A stretch of 22,167 nt of DNA. Origin: Acidobacteriota bacterium. GTDB taxonomy: Bacteria > Acidobacteriota > UBA6911 > RPQK01 > JADFOI01. The notes under the pieces were generated by a model. It was not told the origin of the DNA, searched no databases, and was given only the letters and a program-made list of their open reading frames with translations. The stretch spans positions 1-22,167 of the forward strand of contig JACZQQ010000015.1 of assembly GCA_022545645.1 (NCBI GenBank). Direction: 5' to 3'. The translations under genes and the position numbers were made by a program. Each line of letters opens with the position of its first letter. Positions within the stretch are counted from its first letter, which is position 1. Of the stretch, positions 6,496 to 14,309 are shown in pieces.

Positions 6496-7385
6496 AAAGA
6501 GAAACGACCCCTGTCCTGACAAACGACTTGACCTTCCAAGAGTACATGGACCAGCGAAAGCTGACCATAGACAAACACCTGGATCATTGCTTACCCCCCC
6601 TTGATACCCCTCCGGAAATCATTCACCAGGCGATGCGTTACAGCGTCTTCCCAGGGGGAAAGAGGATTCGGCCCATACTGGCTCTAACCACGGGAGAAGC
6701 TGTGGGAGGTGACTTTCAGAAATTGATTTCTCTGGCTGCTGCGCTGGAGATGATCCACACCTACTCGCTCATCCATGATGACCTCCCTGCCATGGATGAC
6801 GATGATTATCGTAGAGGTCAACCGAGCACACACAAGAAGTTTGGAGAAGCGATCGCCCTTTTGGCTGGCAATGGCCTCCTGATCCGGGCCTTTCAGCTGC
6901 TTGCGGAACTTCCCGCTCAGGCAGCGGAGATGGAAACCAAGGTTGCGATCCTGGATCAGATTTGTCGGGCCATTGGAACCACCCAGGGGATGTTAGCAGG
7001 CCAGGTGATGGACCTGGTGAAGAAAGGCAAACCCTTCTCCGCCCAACAACTGGAGCAGATCCACTGCGCCAAAACGGGCGCCTTGATCCAGGCTTCAGTT
7101 TGCTGCGCCGCCTTGCTGTCGGGAGCTTCAGAGGAAGCCTGCAAGAGGCTTAGCACCTTTGGCCGAAGGATAGGACTTGCTTTTCAGATTGTGGACGACA
7201 TTCTCGACTCTTCGCAGGATTCGAGCAAACCGCCCGCGACCTATCCTGCAATGTACGGTCTCGAGGCCAGTAGCAAAATGGCCATCGAACTGGTGGAAAA
7301 GGCCATTCAGGACATCGAGTTTCTGGGTTCTCGAGGTGAGACACTCACAGAATTGGCTCGATTCATCTCGGTGCGAAGAATCTGA
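6492..7385 (+). CDS. ispA: Short-chain polyprenyl diphosphate synthase (farnesyl/geranylgeranyl type) with a shortened active-site loop
   Basis: 297 residues from TTG 6492, which overlaps the xseB stop; ATG 6546 is an alternative. It condenses isopentenyl diphosphate with allylic diphosphates. Seen: GGKRIRP (55-61), the first aspartate-rich motif DDLPAMDDDDYRRG (96-109), KTGALIQAS (194-202) and the second motif VDDILD (234-239). Two oddities stand out. Between VDDILD and TYPAMYGLEAS there are only 11 residues, where family members of this type have about 20 including a GKxxGxD segment; that lysine-containing flap is missing. Also the usual LAGDALL reads LAGNGLL (124-130). The frame is intact and the C-terminus is normal. 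In many bacteria dxs follows; here tlyA does. ispA is the name by family and position; product chain length is unproven. Confidence 0.85.
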   Translation: MKRETTPVLTNDLTFQEYMDQRKLTIDKHLDHCLPPLDTPPEIIHQAMRYSVFPGGKRIRPILALTTGEAVGGDFQKLISLAAALEMIHTYSLIHDDLPAMDDDDYRRGQPSTHKKFGEAIALLAGNGLLIRAFQLLAELPAQAAEMETKVAILDQICRAIGTTQGMLAGQVMDLVKKGKPFSAQQLEQIHCAKTGALIQASVCCAALLSGASEEACKRLSTFGRRIGLAFQIVDDILDSSQDSSKPPATYPAMYGLEASSKMAIELVEKAIQDIEFLGSRGETLTELARFISVRRI

Positions 7386-7394
7386 GGAAGAGAC

Positions 7395-7422
7395 AGACCG
7401 CAGACCGCAGACCGCAGACCAA
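7395..7422. repeat. 7-bp tandem repeat (AGACCGC)3
   Basis: Three perfect AGACCGC units (7395-7415) plus a partial one, in the 75-base spacer between the prenyltransferase gene and tlyA. It resembles the other short tandem arrays of the window in size and setting. Confidence 0.75.
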
Positions 7423-7460
7423 CAGAAAAGTGAAGATAGACCACGACCGCTGACAAAGGG

Positions 7461-8207
7461 ATGGCAGCACGACAGCACGAAGCCAAAAGAAGGCTCGATG
7501 ATCTTCTGGTAGATCGGGGACTTGCTGAGGATAGCAAGCGCGCAGCCGCAATCATCCTGAGTGGAGTGGTGCTGGTTGATGAACAAAGAGTCGACAAAGC
7601 AGGCATGCTGATCGATTCCGCTTCTGAAATCCGGATCAAAGGGGCAGAGCAACAGTATGTCTCCCGAGCAGGCTTCAAACTCGAAGGGGCTTTAAGGCAA
7701 TTTGCCCTTCAGGTCCGGGGAAAGGTTTGTGTTGATCTGGGTGCTTCAACCGGTGGTTTTACGGACTGCCTGCTCCAACAAGGGGCTGTAAAAGTCTATG
7801 CTTTTGACGTGGGTCGAGGACAACTTCACTGGGATCTGCAACAGGATGCTCGGGTGGTTGTTCGCGATTCCATCAACGTTCGGCATCTCACCCGGGCGAT
7901 GGTCGAGGATCCGGTTGATCTGATTACCGTCGACTTGGCCTTTATTTCTCTGCGTCTGATCTTTCCCTGTCTCAAACAATTCCCTTCTGCCGAAATCATC
8001 GCTTTGGTGAAGCCTCAATTTGAAGCTCGTCGAGACGAGGTCCCAGCCGGGGGGATCATTCACGACAAAGAACTCCAGGAGGATATCGTTGGCAGGGTGA
8101 AGGGTTTTGCGGCCAGCGAAGGATTCAACCTTCTCGGGGAAATGGCCTCCGCACTGGAAGGGCGGAAAGGGAACCAGGAGTACTTTCTCTACTTAAAGAA
8201 TGAGTAA
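7461..8207 (+). CDS. tlyA: TlyA family rRNA (cytidine-2'-O)-methyltransferase / hemolysin A homologue
   Basis: 248 residues. An S4 RNA-binding domain (about 11-70: RLDDLLVDRGLAEDSKRAA...VSRAGFKLEGAL) is joined to an FtsJ-like Rossmann methyltransferase: VCVDLGASTGGFTDCLLQQGA (SAM site, 89-109), VDLAFISLRLIFP, and IALVKPQFEARRDEV. TlyA proteins methylate C residues of 16S and/or 23S rRNA; the hemolysin name is historical. Last gene of the xseA operon. The ATG follows AAAGGG directly, so initiation is unusual. Codons 2-8 (AARQHEA) are GCAGCACGACAGCACGAA-type sequence, the complement of the CGTGCTGT unit tandemly repeated at 16631-16670, so the N-terminus appears to be built from intergenic repeat DNA. 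Confidence 0.92.
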   Translation: MAARQHEAKRRLDDLLVDRGLAEDSKRAAAIILSGVVLVDEQRVDKAGMLIDSASEIRIKGAEQQYVSRAGFKLEGALRQFALQVRGKVCVDLGASTGGFTDCLLQQGAVKVYAFDVGRGQLHWDLQQDARVVVRDSINVRHLTRAMVEDPVDLITVDLAFISLRLIFPCLKQFPSAEIIALVKPQFEARRDEVPAGGIIHDKELQEDIVGRVKGFAASEGFNLLGEMASALEGRKGNQEYFLYLKNE

Positions 8208-8311
8208 GGGGCAGCCGGTGGCTGACCCGAACCGAGTGAGCGGCGCATTCTTTACCCGTGTGGCTTCGGTTTTGCCATCCTAACTGTTCGGGCGAGCCAC
8301 CGGTGCGCCCC
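8208..8311. repeat. 104-bp inverted-repeat hairpin element
   Basis: Arms 8208-8232 and 8286-8311 are imperfect inverted repeats (about 22 of 26 positions) beginning GGGGC and ending GCCCC, enclosing a 53-base centre. It starts right after the tlyA stop and ends 5 bases before the stop of the convergent gene at 8317. The right edge plus flank is the same 17-base sequence as 142-158. It may double as a two-way terminator. Confidence 0.7.
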
Positions 8312-8316
8312 TTGTA

Positions 8317-8910
8317 TCAGCGACCCTTGATATACCCAAGAGAGGCAATAAGCTTGTCCAAGTACTGCGCTAGTTGATCCATGTTACTGTCAAACTTCCT
8401 CCAGAAAACACTGATACCCGATTGGGCAGTGTCGGAAACAATTTTGGGAGCTAAACAGGGAACGCCATATCTGGAGGCGACCTGTAACGCAAAGGCACTT
8501 TCCATATCGCATATTCGAGCCCCAAACTGCTGATAAAGAGCTAGTCTCGACTTGGCTCGCAGGACCGCGGTGGAGACGGTGAGCCCGCAACCTTCAATCT
8601 CCCAGCCATCCCCCTCCCGCAACATGGACGTCAACTCCGCATCGGCTGGGAAACAAGAGCCATCCTTTAAACACCATTCCTGAGGGAACACCACCTGCCC
8701 TAATCCCAGGGAAGGATCCAACTGTCCTGCGGTTCCGGTAAAAATCAGGAGAGAAGGAGGTTCCGATTGAAAAACGCTTTCCAGGCTCTTCCGGGTCCGA
8801 TGGGCACCTAACCCCGTGACTAGAAAGCGGCAATCGACCTGAAGGCGCCCCTGCAAAGCAGTGGACTCCTGTTTCAAGGCACAAGCGATGAGTAATCTAT
8901 TTTTTATCAT
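8317..8910 (-). CDS. Phosphorylase-superfamily nucleosidase (MTA/SAH nucleosidase or HpnG-like)
   Basis: 197 residues, somewhat short for the family (usually about 210-240). Purine phosphorylase fold: start LLIACALKQESTALQ with Glu15 in the position of the base-contacting glutamate, IFTGTAGQLDPSLGLGQVV (56-74), CDMESAFALQVASRYGVP with Glu137, and KIVSDTA with Asp160 as the purine-recognising acid. The two C-terminal acids match the E/D pair of MTA/SAH nucleosidases. The short length and single-gene setting also fit the hopanoid-associated phosphorylase HpnG, which releases adenine from adenosylhopane. No hopanoid genes are in view, so the substrate stays open. It stands alone, convergent to tlyA and divergent from nrdR. 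Confidence 0.75.
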   Translation of the reverse strand: MIKNRLLIACALKQESTALQGRLQVDCRFLVTGLGAHRTRKSLESVFQSEPPSLLIFTGTAGQLDPSLGLGQVVFPQEWCLKDGSCFPADAELTSMLREGDGWEIEGCGLTVSTAVLRAKSRLALYQQFGARICDMESAFALQVASRYGVPCLAPKIVSDTAQSGISVFWRKFDSNMDQLAQYLDKLIASLGYIKGR

Positions 8911-8984
8911 CCGATCTTAAGAGAGACAGAATAGAACTTTTTCACAATTCCAGCTGAATTTTATAGCATCACGGGTAGTTCCAA

Positions 8985-8993
8985 TGGTATCTA
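8985..8993 (+). promoter_or_regulatory. Possible extended -10 element for nrdR
   Basis: TGGTATCTA ends 6 bases before the nrdR ATG, with no Shine-Dalgarno sequence. If used, transcription would start at or next to the start codon. An upstream alternative is TTCACA (8941-8946) with TAGCAT (8964-8969) at 17-base spacing. No NrdR box was recognised. Confidence 0.3.
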
Positions 8994-8999
8994 TCTGTC

Positions 9000-9449
9000 A
9001 TGCGCTGCCCATTTTGTGATCATCAGAAGGATCGAGTGGTCGATTCACGTGAAGGCAAGGAGGGGAATGTGATTCGCCGGCGACGCGAGTGTCTCGGCTG
9101 CAGGCATCGCTTTACCACCTACGAAAGAATGGAAGACATCCCCTACATGGTGGTTAAAAAAGAAGGAAGGCGGGAGAGGTTTGACCGCTCCAAGCTCGCT
9201 CAAGGCCTGTCGAGAGCATGCGAAAAAAGATCCGTTGCCGCCCATCAGTTGGAGGAACTGGTGGAAGCGGTCGAGAAGCGTTTCCTGGAAACCCCCGCTC
9301 GCGAGCTTACCTCACGGGAAATCGGCGAATATGTCATGGGGCGTCTGAAGGAGATTGACAAGGTCGCCTACGTGCGGTTCGCATCAGTATATCTGGAGTT
9401 CGAAGATGTCAGGGAGTTTACCAAGGAGATCAACCAAATTCTTGAGTAG
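9000..9449 (+). CDS. nrdR: Transcriptional repressor NrdR of ribonucleotide reductase genes
   Basis: 149 residues, the typical length. An N-terminal zinc ribbon with Cys3, Cys6, Cys31 and Cys34 (MRCPFCDH...RRECLGCRHRFTTYER) is followed by an ATP-cone (about 49-136: VVKKEGRRERFDRSKLAQGLSRACEKRSV...YVRFASVYLEFEDV). NrdR senses ATP/dATP and represses nrd operons. Starts at ATG 9000, the invariant MRCPFC. thiL follows after 9 bases and is likely co-transcribed; no ribonucleotide reductase gene is in the window. Confidence 0.96.
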   Translation: MRCPFCDHQKDRVVDSREGKEGNVIRRRRECLGCRHRFTTYERMEDIPYMVVKKEGRRERFDRSKLAQGLSRACEKRSVAAHQLEELVEAVEKRFLETPARELTSREIGEYVMGRLKEIDKVAYVRFASVYLEFEDVREFTKEINQILE

Positions 9450-9458
9450 GTATCCCCC

Positions 9459-10493
9459 ATGGATTTGACGACACCGTGTGAACAGGAGCTGACCCAATGG
9501 ATCGGGGAACACCCTCAGGACCTTCCCTCTTCGATGATTAAACACATTGGCGATGACTGTGCCGTATTCGATTCACGTTCTCTCTCCAAACTGGCCGTCA
9601 CTGCAGACATGCTCCTGGAGGACGTCCATTTCCGGCGCCGCTGGATCAGTCCCTATTTCCTGGGCCGCAAGTCTCTCTTGGTCAATCTGAGTGATCTGGC
9701 GGCTGTGGGTGCCCAACCTTATGCCTGCCTGCTGGCTTTGGCTTTACCTGGGGATCTCACTGAAAGCTACTTCAACTCCTTCATGAAGGGCTTCCTGGAG
9801 GAAGGAGCGCGATGGGGGGCTCCACTGATTGGGGGAGATCTGTCTCAGAGTGCAAGCATTTTCGTGAGCGTGACTGCCTGGGGTTCATTCCAGACCGGTC
9901 GTCCTCTTTGGCGGTCGGACGCCCAGGATGGGGACATCCTGGTATTAATCGGTGAGGTCGGACTCTCTCGACTGGGCCTTGAAATCCTCCGCAGAGAAGA
10001 CTTCTCTGAGCTGTGGAAAATCGACAGTGAAGATTCACTGGCCCATTGGGCGGGAGACGATTTTCGGAATCGGTGCCTCATAGCCCATTTATTGCCCCAA
10101 TCGCTGGTTCATGTGGGAACCTGGCTGTGCGAGAATCGCGTTGTCAATGCCATGATTGACGTTAGCGATGGGCTCGGTTCCGACCTGCTTCAGATTGCCC
10201 GTCAAAGTCAATTGGCAGCAGAAATCGAGGTGGACCAGTTGCCTTTACCCGACCGGAAAATCGGGGAGATCGATCCACTGGAAGCAGCACTCAATGGCGG
10301 GGAGGATTACGCTCTGCTCTTCGCAACATCCGAGAAACAGTTGGATCGGCTGAACTCAGAGTATCGGACTGATTTTCCACCTTACCGGGTTATTGGCCGC
10401 CTGTACAGCGGTGAGCCCGGCCTGTTCCTCAAGCGAGGAGAAAAACGGGAAAGGTATGAACCGAGAGGGTTTGATCACTTCAGTTCGTGTTAA
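9459..10493 (+). CDS. thiL: Thiamine-monophosphate kinase
   Basis: 344 residues. It phosphorylates thiamine monophosphate to the active diphosphate. An AIR-synthase-like fold is visible: IGDDCAVF (30-37), VTADMLLEDVHF (47-58), the Mg-site stretch NLSDLAAVGAQP, IGGDLSQS, and MIDVSDGLGSDLLQIA in the second half, ending with NGGEDYALLFA. All acidic metal ligands of the family seem present. Start ATG 9459 follows nrdR by 9 bases. nrdR-thiL is probably a two-gene unit. The next gene starts 20 bases after the stop and could be in the same transcript. Confidence 0.94.
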   Translation: MDLTTPCEQELTQWIGEHPQDLPSSMIKHIGDDCAVFDSRSLSKLAVTADMLLEDVHFRRRWISPYFLGRKSLLVNLSDLAAVGAQPYACLLALALPGDLTESYFNSFMKGFLEEGARWGAPLIGGDLSQSASIFVSVTAWGSFQTGRPLWRSDAQDGDILVLIGEVGLSRLGLEILRREDFSELWKIDSEDSLAHWAGDDFRNRCLIAHLLPQSLVHVGTWLCENRVVNAMIDVSDGLGSDLLQIARQSQLAAEIEVDQLPLPDRKIGEIDPLEAALNGGEDYALLFATSEKQLDRLNSEYRTDFPPYRVIGRLYSGEPGLFLKRGEKRERYEPRGFDHFSSC

Positions 10494-10513
10494 CATAAAC
10501 GCTTATTTTTGAG

Positions 10514-12043
10514 ATGAAGAAAACATTCTTTCTGGTCAGCTTGCTGTGCGGGGTGATCAGCGGTCCGTCGTCCGTCTTGATGGGTCAGTCAGCAGACTCC
10601 GTGGAGGACCTCGTCAACATGAAACTCACAGTTGACGTTCGCATCTTCACCGTCATGGCCGCTCTGAACGCGGCGGGCTTTGACTATGAGACCCCGGGGA
10701 AGACGATGTCGGAGTTACGCCGGGATATCCGTCAAGAGCTGCAACAGACCGATCCCGGGCTTCTCGAGCGGCTGCAAGCCTTCTACCAGGAGCATCGGCA
10801 GGGAAGCGATGGGATCGATAACCAGGTGTCCTATGTTTCCCTGGCCTTGTTGCTCTCAGGCCCCCCTCAGTTCAAGCTCCTCTTTGAGGAGAAGAAAATC
10901 CCCGCCGACGCTCGTCGACTGCTCGGATTTGAGCGTCTTGTCCAGGAGTTTTACCAAAAGGCCGGTATTCAATCGATGTGGGAGCGCTATCAATCAACCT
11001 ATGCCGAGGAGTTGGAACTCTATCGACCTGTTCTGAGAGGGATGATCGAGCAAACTCTGGAATATTTTCGCATTCCGCCAAGATCTGTAATGGATCGACG
11101 GATTGTCCTCATTCCCGATCTCCTGAATGCCAAGAACATCGTCAACGCGCGCAGTCTGGAACCGGTCTACTACATTGTGGTGGGTCCCACAGACAATGCG
11201 ACCGACAATCATCGCCAGCTTCAACATGGTTACCTCCACTATCTGATCGATCCCCTGGTGGAAAAGTTCGGACTTCAATTACTGAAACACAGCGATCTTA
11301 TGGAGCTGGCCCACAGGCAACCGCAACTGGATGCACAGTATCAAAATAAGTTTTTTCTGCTAGTAGCAGAATCCCTTATCGAAACGATTCTATGGAAGAT
11401 TCACCTACCGGAGGATCCCGACCGTGAGCTGGTTAGCCTGTTTCGTCAAGGCTTCATATTCGTTCCCTATTTTCAGCGAGGTCTCAAGCGGTACGAAGAA
11501 ACCGAGCTCATTTCATTTCCCTCTTTTGTGGAAGACCTTTTTAAAGACATTAAAAAATCGCAGATTGAGGAAGATGAGAAGGTCATTGCAGCTCTCGAAA
11601 GCGATCTGAGGATCGAACAGGAAAAAGAGGCTCAGTCCCAACAGAGAACTCAGGAGGAAGTCGATCGGCGAAACCGGGTGAACTCCTTGTTGAATCAGGC
11701 AGCGGTCTTGCTTTCGAAAAGAGAGTATCTGTCTGCAGGAGAACAGCTCCAGAACCTCCTGAGAGAGGACCCTGAAAACGGAAATGCTTACTTCTATCTT
11801 GCCCAAATTGCTTCTCAACAGGAGCAGCACGAGGAAGCCGTCCAGTACTATAGGCAGGCTACCGAATCTCCGGGTGTGCCCGAATGGGTTCAGGGCTGGT
11901 CCTTGCTCCGGATCGGTAATTACCAGGCCTTCCAAGGCGACTTTGGAGGGGCCCGCACTTATTTTGATCGAGTCCTGGAAATGAAAGGCGATCTGCGAGG
12001 GGCCAGGGAGGAAGCTCAAGGCTCGATTGATAAGCTGCCCTAG
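10514..12043 (+). CDS. Exported TPR protein with a degenerate metalloprotease-like (HxxxH) domain
   Basis: 509 residues with a signal peptide (MKKTFFLVSLLCGVISG, cleavage probably after VLMG or nearby). Residues 30-345 form a helical domain with QHGYLHYLIDPLVEK at 237-251 and VAESLIETILWKI at 284-296. This looks like a gluzincin protease core (HExxH plus a downstream Glu), but the catalytic Glu is Gly239: H238-G-Y-L-H242, with Glu287 kept. I infer a non-catalytic or altered domain. A charged coiled-coil-like stretch (about 345-385) leads to two or three TPR repeats (about 388-505: LLNQAAVLLSKREYLSAGEQ, NAYFYLAQIASQQEQHEEAV). Probably periplasmic. The next gene is also an exported TPR protein. 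Function unknown. Confidence 0.7.
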   Translation: MKKTFFLVSLLCGVISGPSSVLMGQSADSVEDLVNMKLTVDVRIFTVMAALNAAGFDYETPGKTMSELRRDIRQELQQTDPGLLERLQAFYQEHRQGSDGIDNQVSYVSLALLLSGPPQFKLLFEEKKIPADARRLLGFERLVQEFYQKAGIQSMWERYQSTYAEELELYRPVLRGMIEQTLEYFRIPPRSVMDRRIVLIPDLLNAKNIVNARSLEPVYYIVVGPTDNATDNHRQLQHGYLHYLIDPLVEKFGLQLLKHSDLMELAHRQPQLDAQYQNKFFLLVAESLIETILWKIHLPEDPDRELVSLFRQGFIFVPYFQRGLKRYEETELISFPSFVEDLFKDIKKSQIEEDEKVIAALESDLRIEQEKEAQSQQRTQEEVDRRNRVNSLLNQAAVLLSKREYLSAGEQLQNLLREDPENGNAYFYLAQIASQQEQHEEAVQYYRQATESPGVPEWVQGWSLLRIGNYQAFQGDFGGARTYFDRVLEMKGDLRGAREEAQGSIDKLP

Positions 12044-12137
12044 CTAGACTTCTGGGCTTTTCTCATCTTCCTTTTTGTGGCAAAATTCCCCGGAGCTAAA
12101 AACAATGAATTCAAGACACTCAAGTCTGGAGGATAAG

Positions 12138-13532
12138 ATGAGGTATCTTTTATCAGTATTTCTGGTGATCACCGTCGCTTCGGTACTGTGGCTCTCAGCT
12201 GCCGTCCCACAAACTGAAGAATCCCAGATCGAGGGAAATCTGTACACCAATATACGTCTGGGCTTCTCGTTCCTATTCCCCTCAGGCTGGGATGTGCAGC
12301 AAGCGGATGATCGGGATATCAATACCCTGGGCGACAGCACAGTTGTGTTCAAAGCCAGAAATCCTGATCTTACGCTGTTCGCTTTTTCTGCAAACCTGCC
12401 CGCCCCCTCAGCCACGACCCCGGTGATCGACACCGGAGCGAAATGGTTGGGTATCCATGAGGAAGAGATGGAAGAGCAGAACTTCGAAGTTCGAGGCAAC
12501 ATCCGTCCAGTGCTTTATGGCAACTTCGAGTTTTACCGTCTGAACTTCCGCAGCCGCGAGCGCAGGGACAGGATCTATCAGACTGTGGTGGTTACCACGA
12601 TCGATCGCAAGATCATTGGCTTTGGGGTGAGAGGAAAGTCCGAAGATGACATCGATGAGGCATTGGAATCAATCGAGAGCATCAAATTTTTTGACGCCGA
12701 ATTTACTGCCTATGACGCGGTCGTCCAGGCCACTGAGCCTGAAGAGGTCATTCAGCTGGGGAAGAAATTCCTGGACCTGTTTCCTGACAGCGACCTCGCC
12801 ACCTTTGTGCACAAGCGTTTGGCGATTTCTTATCAGCAACTGAACGACTACGAAAATTTGGTCTTCCACGGTGAGAAGACGATCGAATTACGCCCCGATG
12901 ATCCGGACATACGTCCTACTTTGGCCATGGCCTTCGCGGAGCAGGGTGAAAATAACAAGGCGATTGACTACGCCGTAGAGGGACTCAGACTCCTGGAGAC
13001 GATCGAGAAACCCGCCGACACCCCTATTCGGCGATGGGTAGCGTTGAGGGACCGCGGAGTGGCCGACGCCAACTACGCTCAGGGATTGGCTTATTTGAAG
13101 AAATCACTTGGCACGGTGGGAGACAGTACCGTGATTCTCAACCGTTCCATTGAATACCTCGAGAAGGCCATTGAAGCGGATCCCAGATTCGATGCCGCCT
13201 ACTTCCGGCTCGGCTACACCTATACCCGGTTGAACGAAGCCGATAAGGCTATCGAGAATTACGCTCGAACAGCAGCCATCGATGGAATCGCTGCACAGCT
13301 GGCTCTCGAGCAACTTCAAACACTCTATGACTTTCTCAAAAGAGATCCTGCCGGCATCCCCCAGTTTACTCAAGAGCAGCTCGCCTATATCGACGGGAAA
13401 ACCGCCGAAAAAGAGGCACAGATTCAACTTCTGGAAGAGGAGGAACGAATGAAGCTGCAGCAACAACTGGACCTACAATTACAGCCACAGCAGCCACAGC
13501 CTCCACAGCAACAGCAACAGCAGCAGTATTAG
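12138..13532 (+). CDS. Exported PsbP-like/TPR protein with a polyglutamine tail
   Basis: 464 residues from ATG 12138. The frame is open back to 12075, but GGAGGA at 12128-12133 and the signal peptide MRYLLSVFLVITVASVLWLS favour 12138. Residues about 35-180 resemble the PsbP/DUF1795 fold (NLYTNIRLGFSFLFPSGWDV, then a beta-rich region with DRIYQTVVVTTIDRKIIGF). TPR-type helices follow (about 190-400: FVHKRLAISYQQLNDYENLV, AAYFRLGYTYTRLNEADKAI). The end is a charged helix (EKEAQIQLLEEEERMKLQQQ) and a Q/P run finishing QQQQQQQY, coded by CAG/CAA repeats from about 13455. The polyQ tract is rare in bacteria and likely length-variable. Likely periplasmic; no enzymatic motif seen. Confidence 0.75.
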   Translation: MRYLLSVFLVITVASVLWLSAAVPQTEESQIEGNLYTNIRLGFSFLFPSGWDVQQADDRDINTLGDSTVVFKARNPDLTLFAFSANLPAPSATTPVIDTGAKWLGIHEEEMEEQNFEVRGNIRPVLYGNFEFYRLNFRSRERRDRIYQTVVVTTIDRKIIGFGVRGKSEDDIDEALESIESIKFFDAEFTAYDAVVQATEPEEVIQLGKKFLDLFPDSDLATFVHKRLAISYQQLNDYENLVFHGEKTIELRPDDPDIRPTLAMAFAEQGENNKAIDYAVEGLRLLETIEKPADTPIRRWVALRDRGVADANYAQGLAYLKKSLGTVGDSTVILNRSIEYLEKAIEADPRFDAAYFRLGYTYTRLNEADKAIENYARTAAIDGIAAQLALEQLQTLYDFLKRDPAGIPQFTQEQLAYIDGKTAEKEAQIQLLEEEERMKLQQQLDLQLQPQQPQPPQQQQQQQY

Positions 13533-13565
13533 TCAAAAGCACTGGACTGGCGTTACGCTCCTCCC

Positions 13566-14309
13566 ATGGAAAAAAGCAATCCTGGTGAAGATGGACTCAA
13601 GGATTTGCAGGAGCTGCAAAGGCGACTCGACTATTCGTTCAAGGACACGGTTCTGCTCGAGCGGGCACTGACTCACAGTTCATTTGCCTATGAGAGGAAG
13701 TCGGGTATAGAAGGGGAAGTATCAGAGGATTACGAGTCGATGGAGTTCCTGGGTGACACCATCCTCGGTTTTCTCATCAGCGAACACCTGTTCCTAAGCC
13801 AGCCCTCCCGAAGCGAGGGAGAACTTTCGAAAATCAGATCCTTTCTCGTCTCGGCCAACCATTTAGCCTCTCTTTCTCAGGAGTTGGACTTGGGGGCTTT
13901 TCTGAGATTGGGCCACGGGGAGGAGAAAACAGGTGGACGGAAGAAAAAAGCCCTTCTGGCAGATCTCTTTGAAAGCCTCATCGCCGCCATCTATCTGGAT
14001 GGAGGCTTCGAGCCTACTCGTCGCTTCGTGTTCTCCCGGTTTAGCTCCCGGCTCGAGGAAATCGCCGAGGAACAACTGGACTTTCAAGACAGCAAATCGC
14101 TTCTCCAGGAACAACTGCACGCCCGAGGATTCACCGAACCAGCTTATCAGGTGGTGGAGGAACTCGGCCCAGATCACAGCAAGCAATTTGTCGTAGAAGT
14201 TCACATCGAGGACAAATTTCTGGCCACGGCCAGAGGCAGATCAAAAAAAGAAGCGCAACAAAGAGCGGCCGAAAAGGCTCTCGAAGGTTTGGAAGATCTC
14301 TTATCCTAG
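13566..14309 (+). CDS. rnc: Ribonuclease III
   Basis: 247 residues. Cuts double-stranded RNA in rRNA and mRNA processing. The catalytic domain has the signature YESMEFLGDTILGF (56-69; the usual asparagine of NERLEFLGD is Tyr) with Glu60 and Asp64, and the second acid pair Asp133 and Glu136 in ADLFESLIAAIYLDGG. A C-terminal double-stranded RNA-binding domain (about 173-245: DSKSLLQEQLHARGFTEPAY...ATARGRSKKEAQQRAAEKAL) completes it. Start ATG 13566 has no Shine-Dalgarno; TACGCT ends 6 bases upstream. The stop TAG overlaps the stop of the convergent gene (CTAG, 14306-14309) and is followed by CCGGGATTATTCAT, a repeat end. Confidence 0.94.
   Translation: MEKSNPGEDGLKDLQELQRRLDYSFKDTVLLERALTHSSFAYERKSGIEGEVSEDYESMEFLGDTILGFLISEHLFLSQPSRSEGELSKIRSFLVSANHLASLSQELDLGAFLRLGHGEEKTGGRKKKALLADLFESLIAAIYLDGGFEPTRRFVFSRFSSRLEEIAEEQLDFQDSKSLLQEQLHARGFTEPAYQVVEELGPDHSKQFVVEVHIEDKFLATARGRSKKEAQQRAAEKALEGLEDLLS

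Noticed and set aside
8208..8311. Ordinary Rho-independent terminator only
   Set aside because: Arms of about 25 bases, a 53-base centre and a second genomic site sharing arm plus flank point to a repeat element, although it may also terminate transcription.
12075..12137. Upstream extension of the PsbP/TPR gene to 12075
   Set aside because: It would place 21 polar residues before an otherwise clean signal peptide; GGAGGA just before ATG 12138 fits better.
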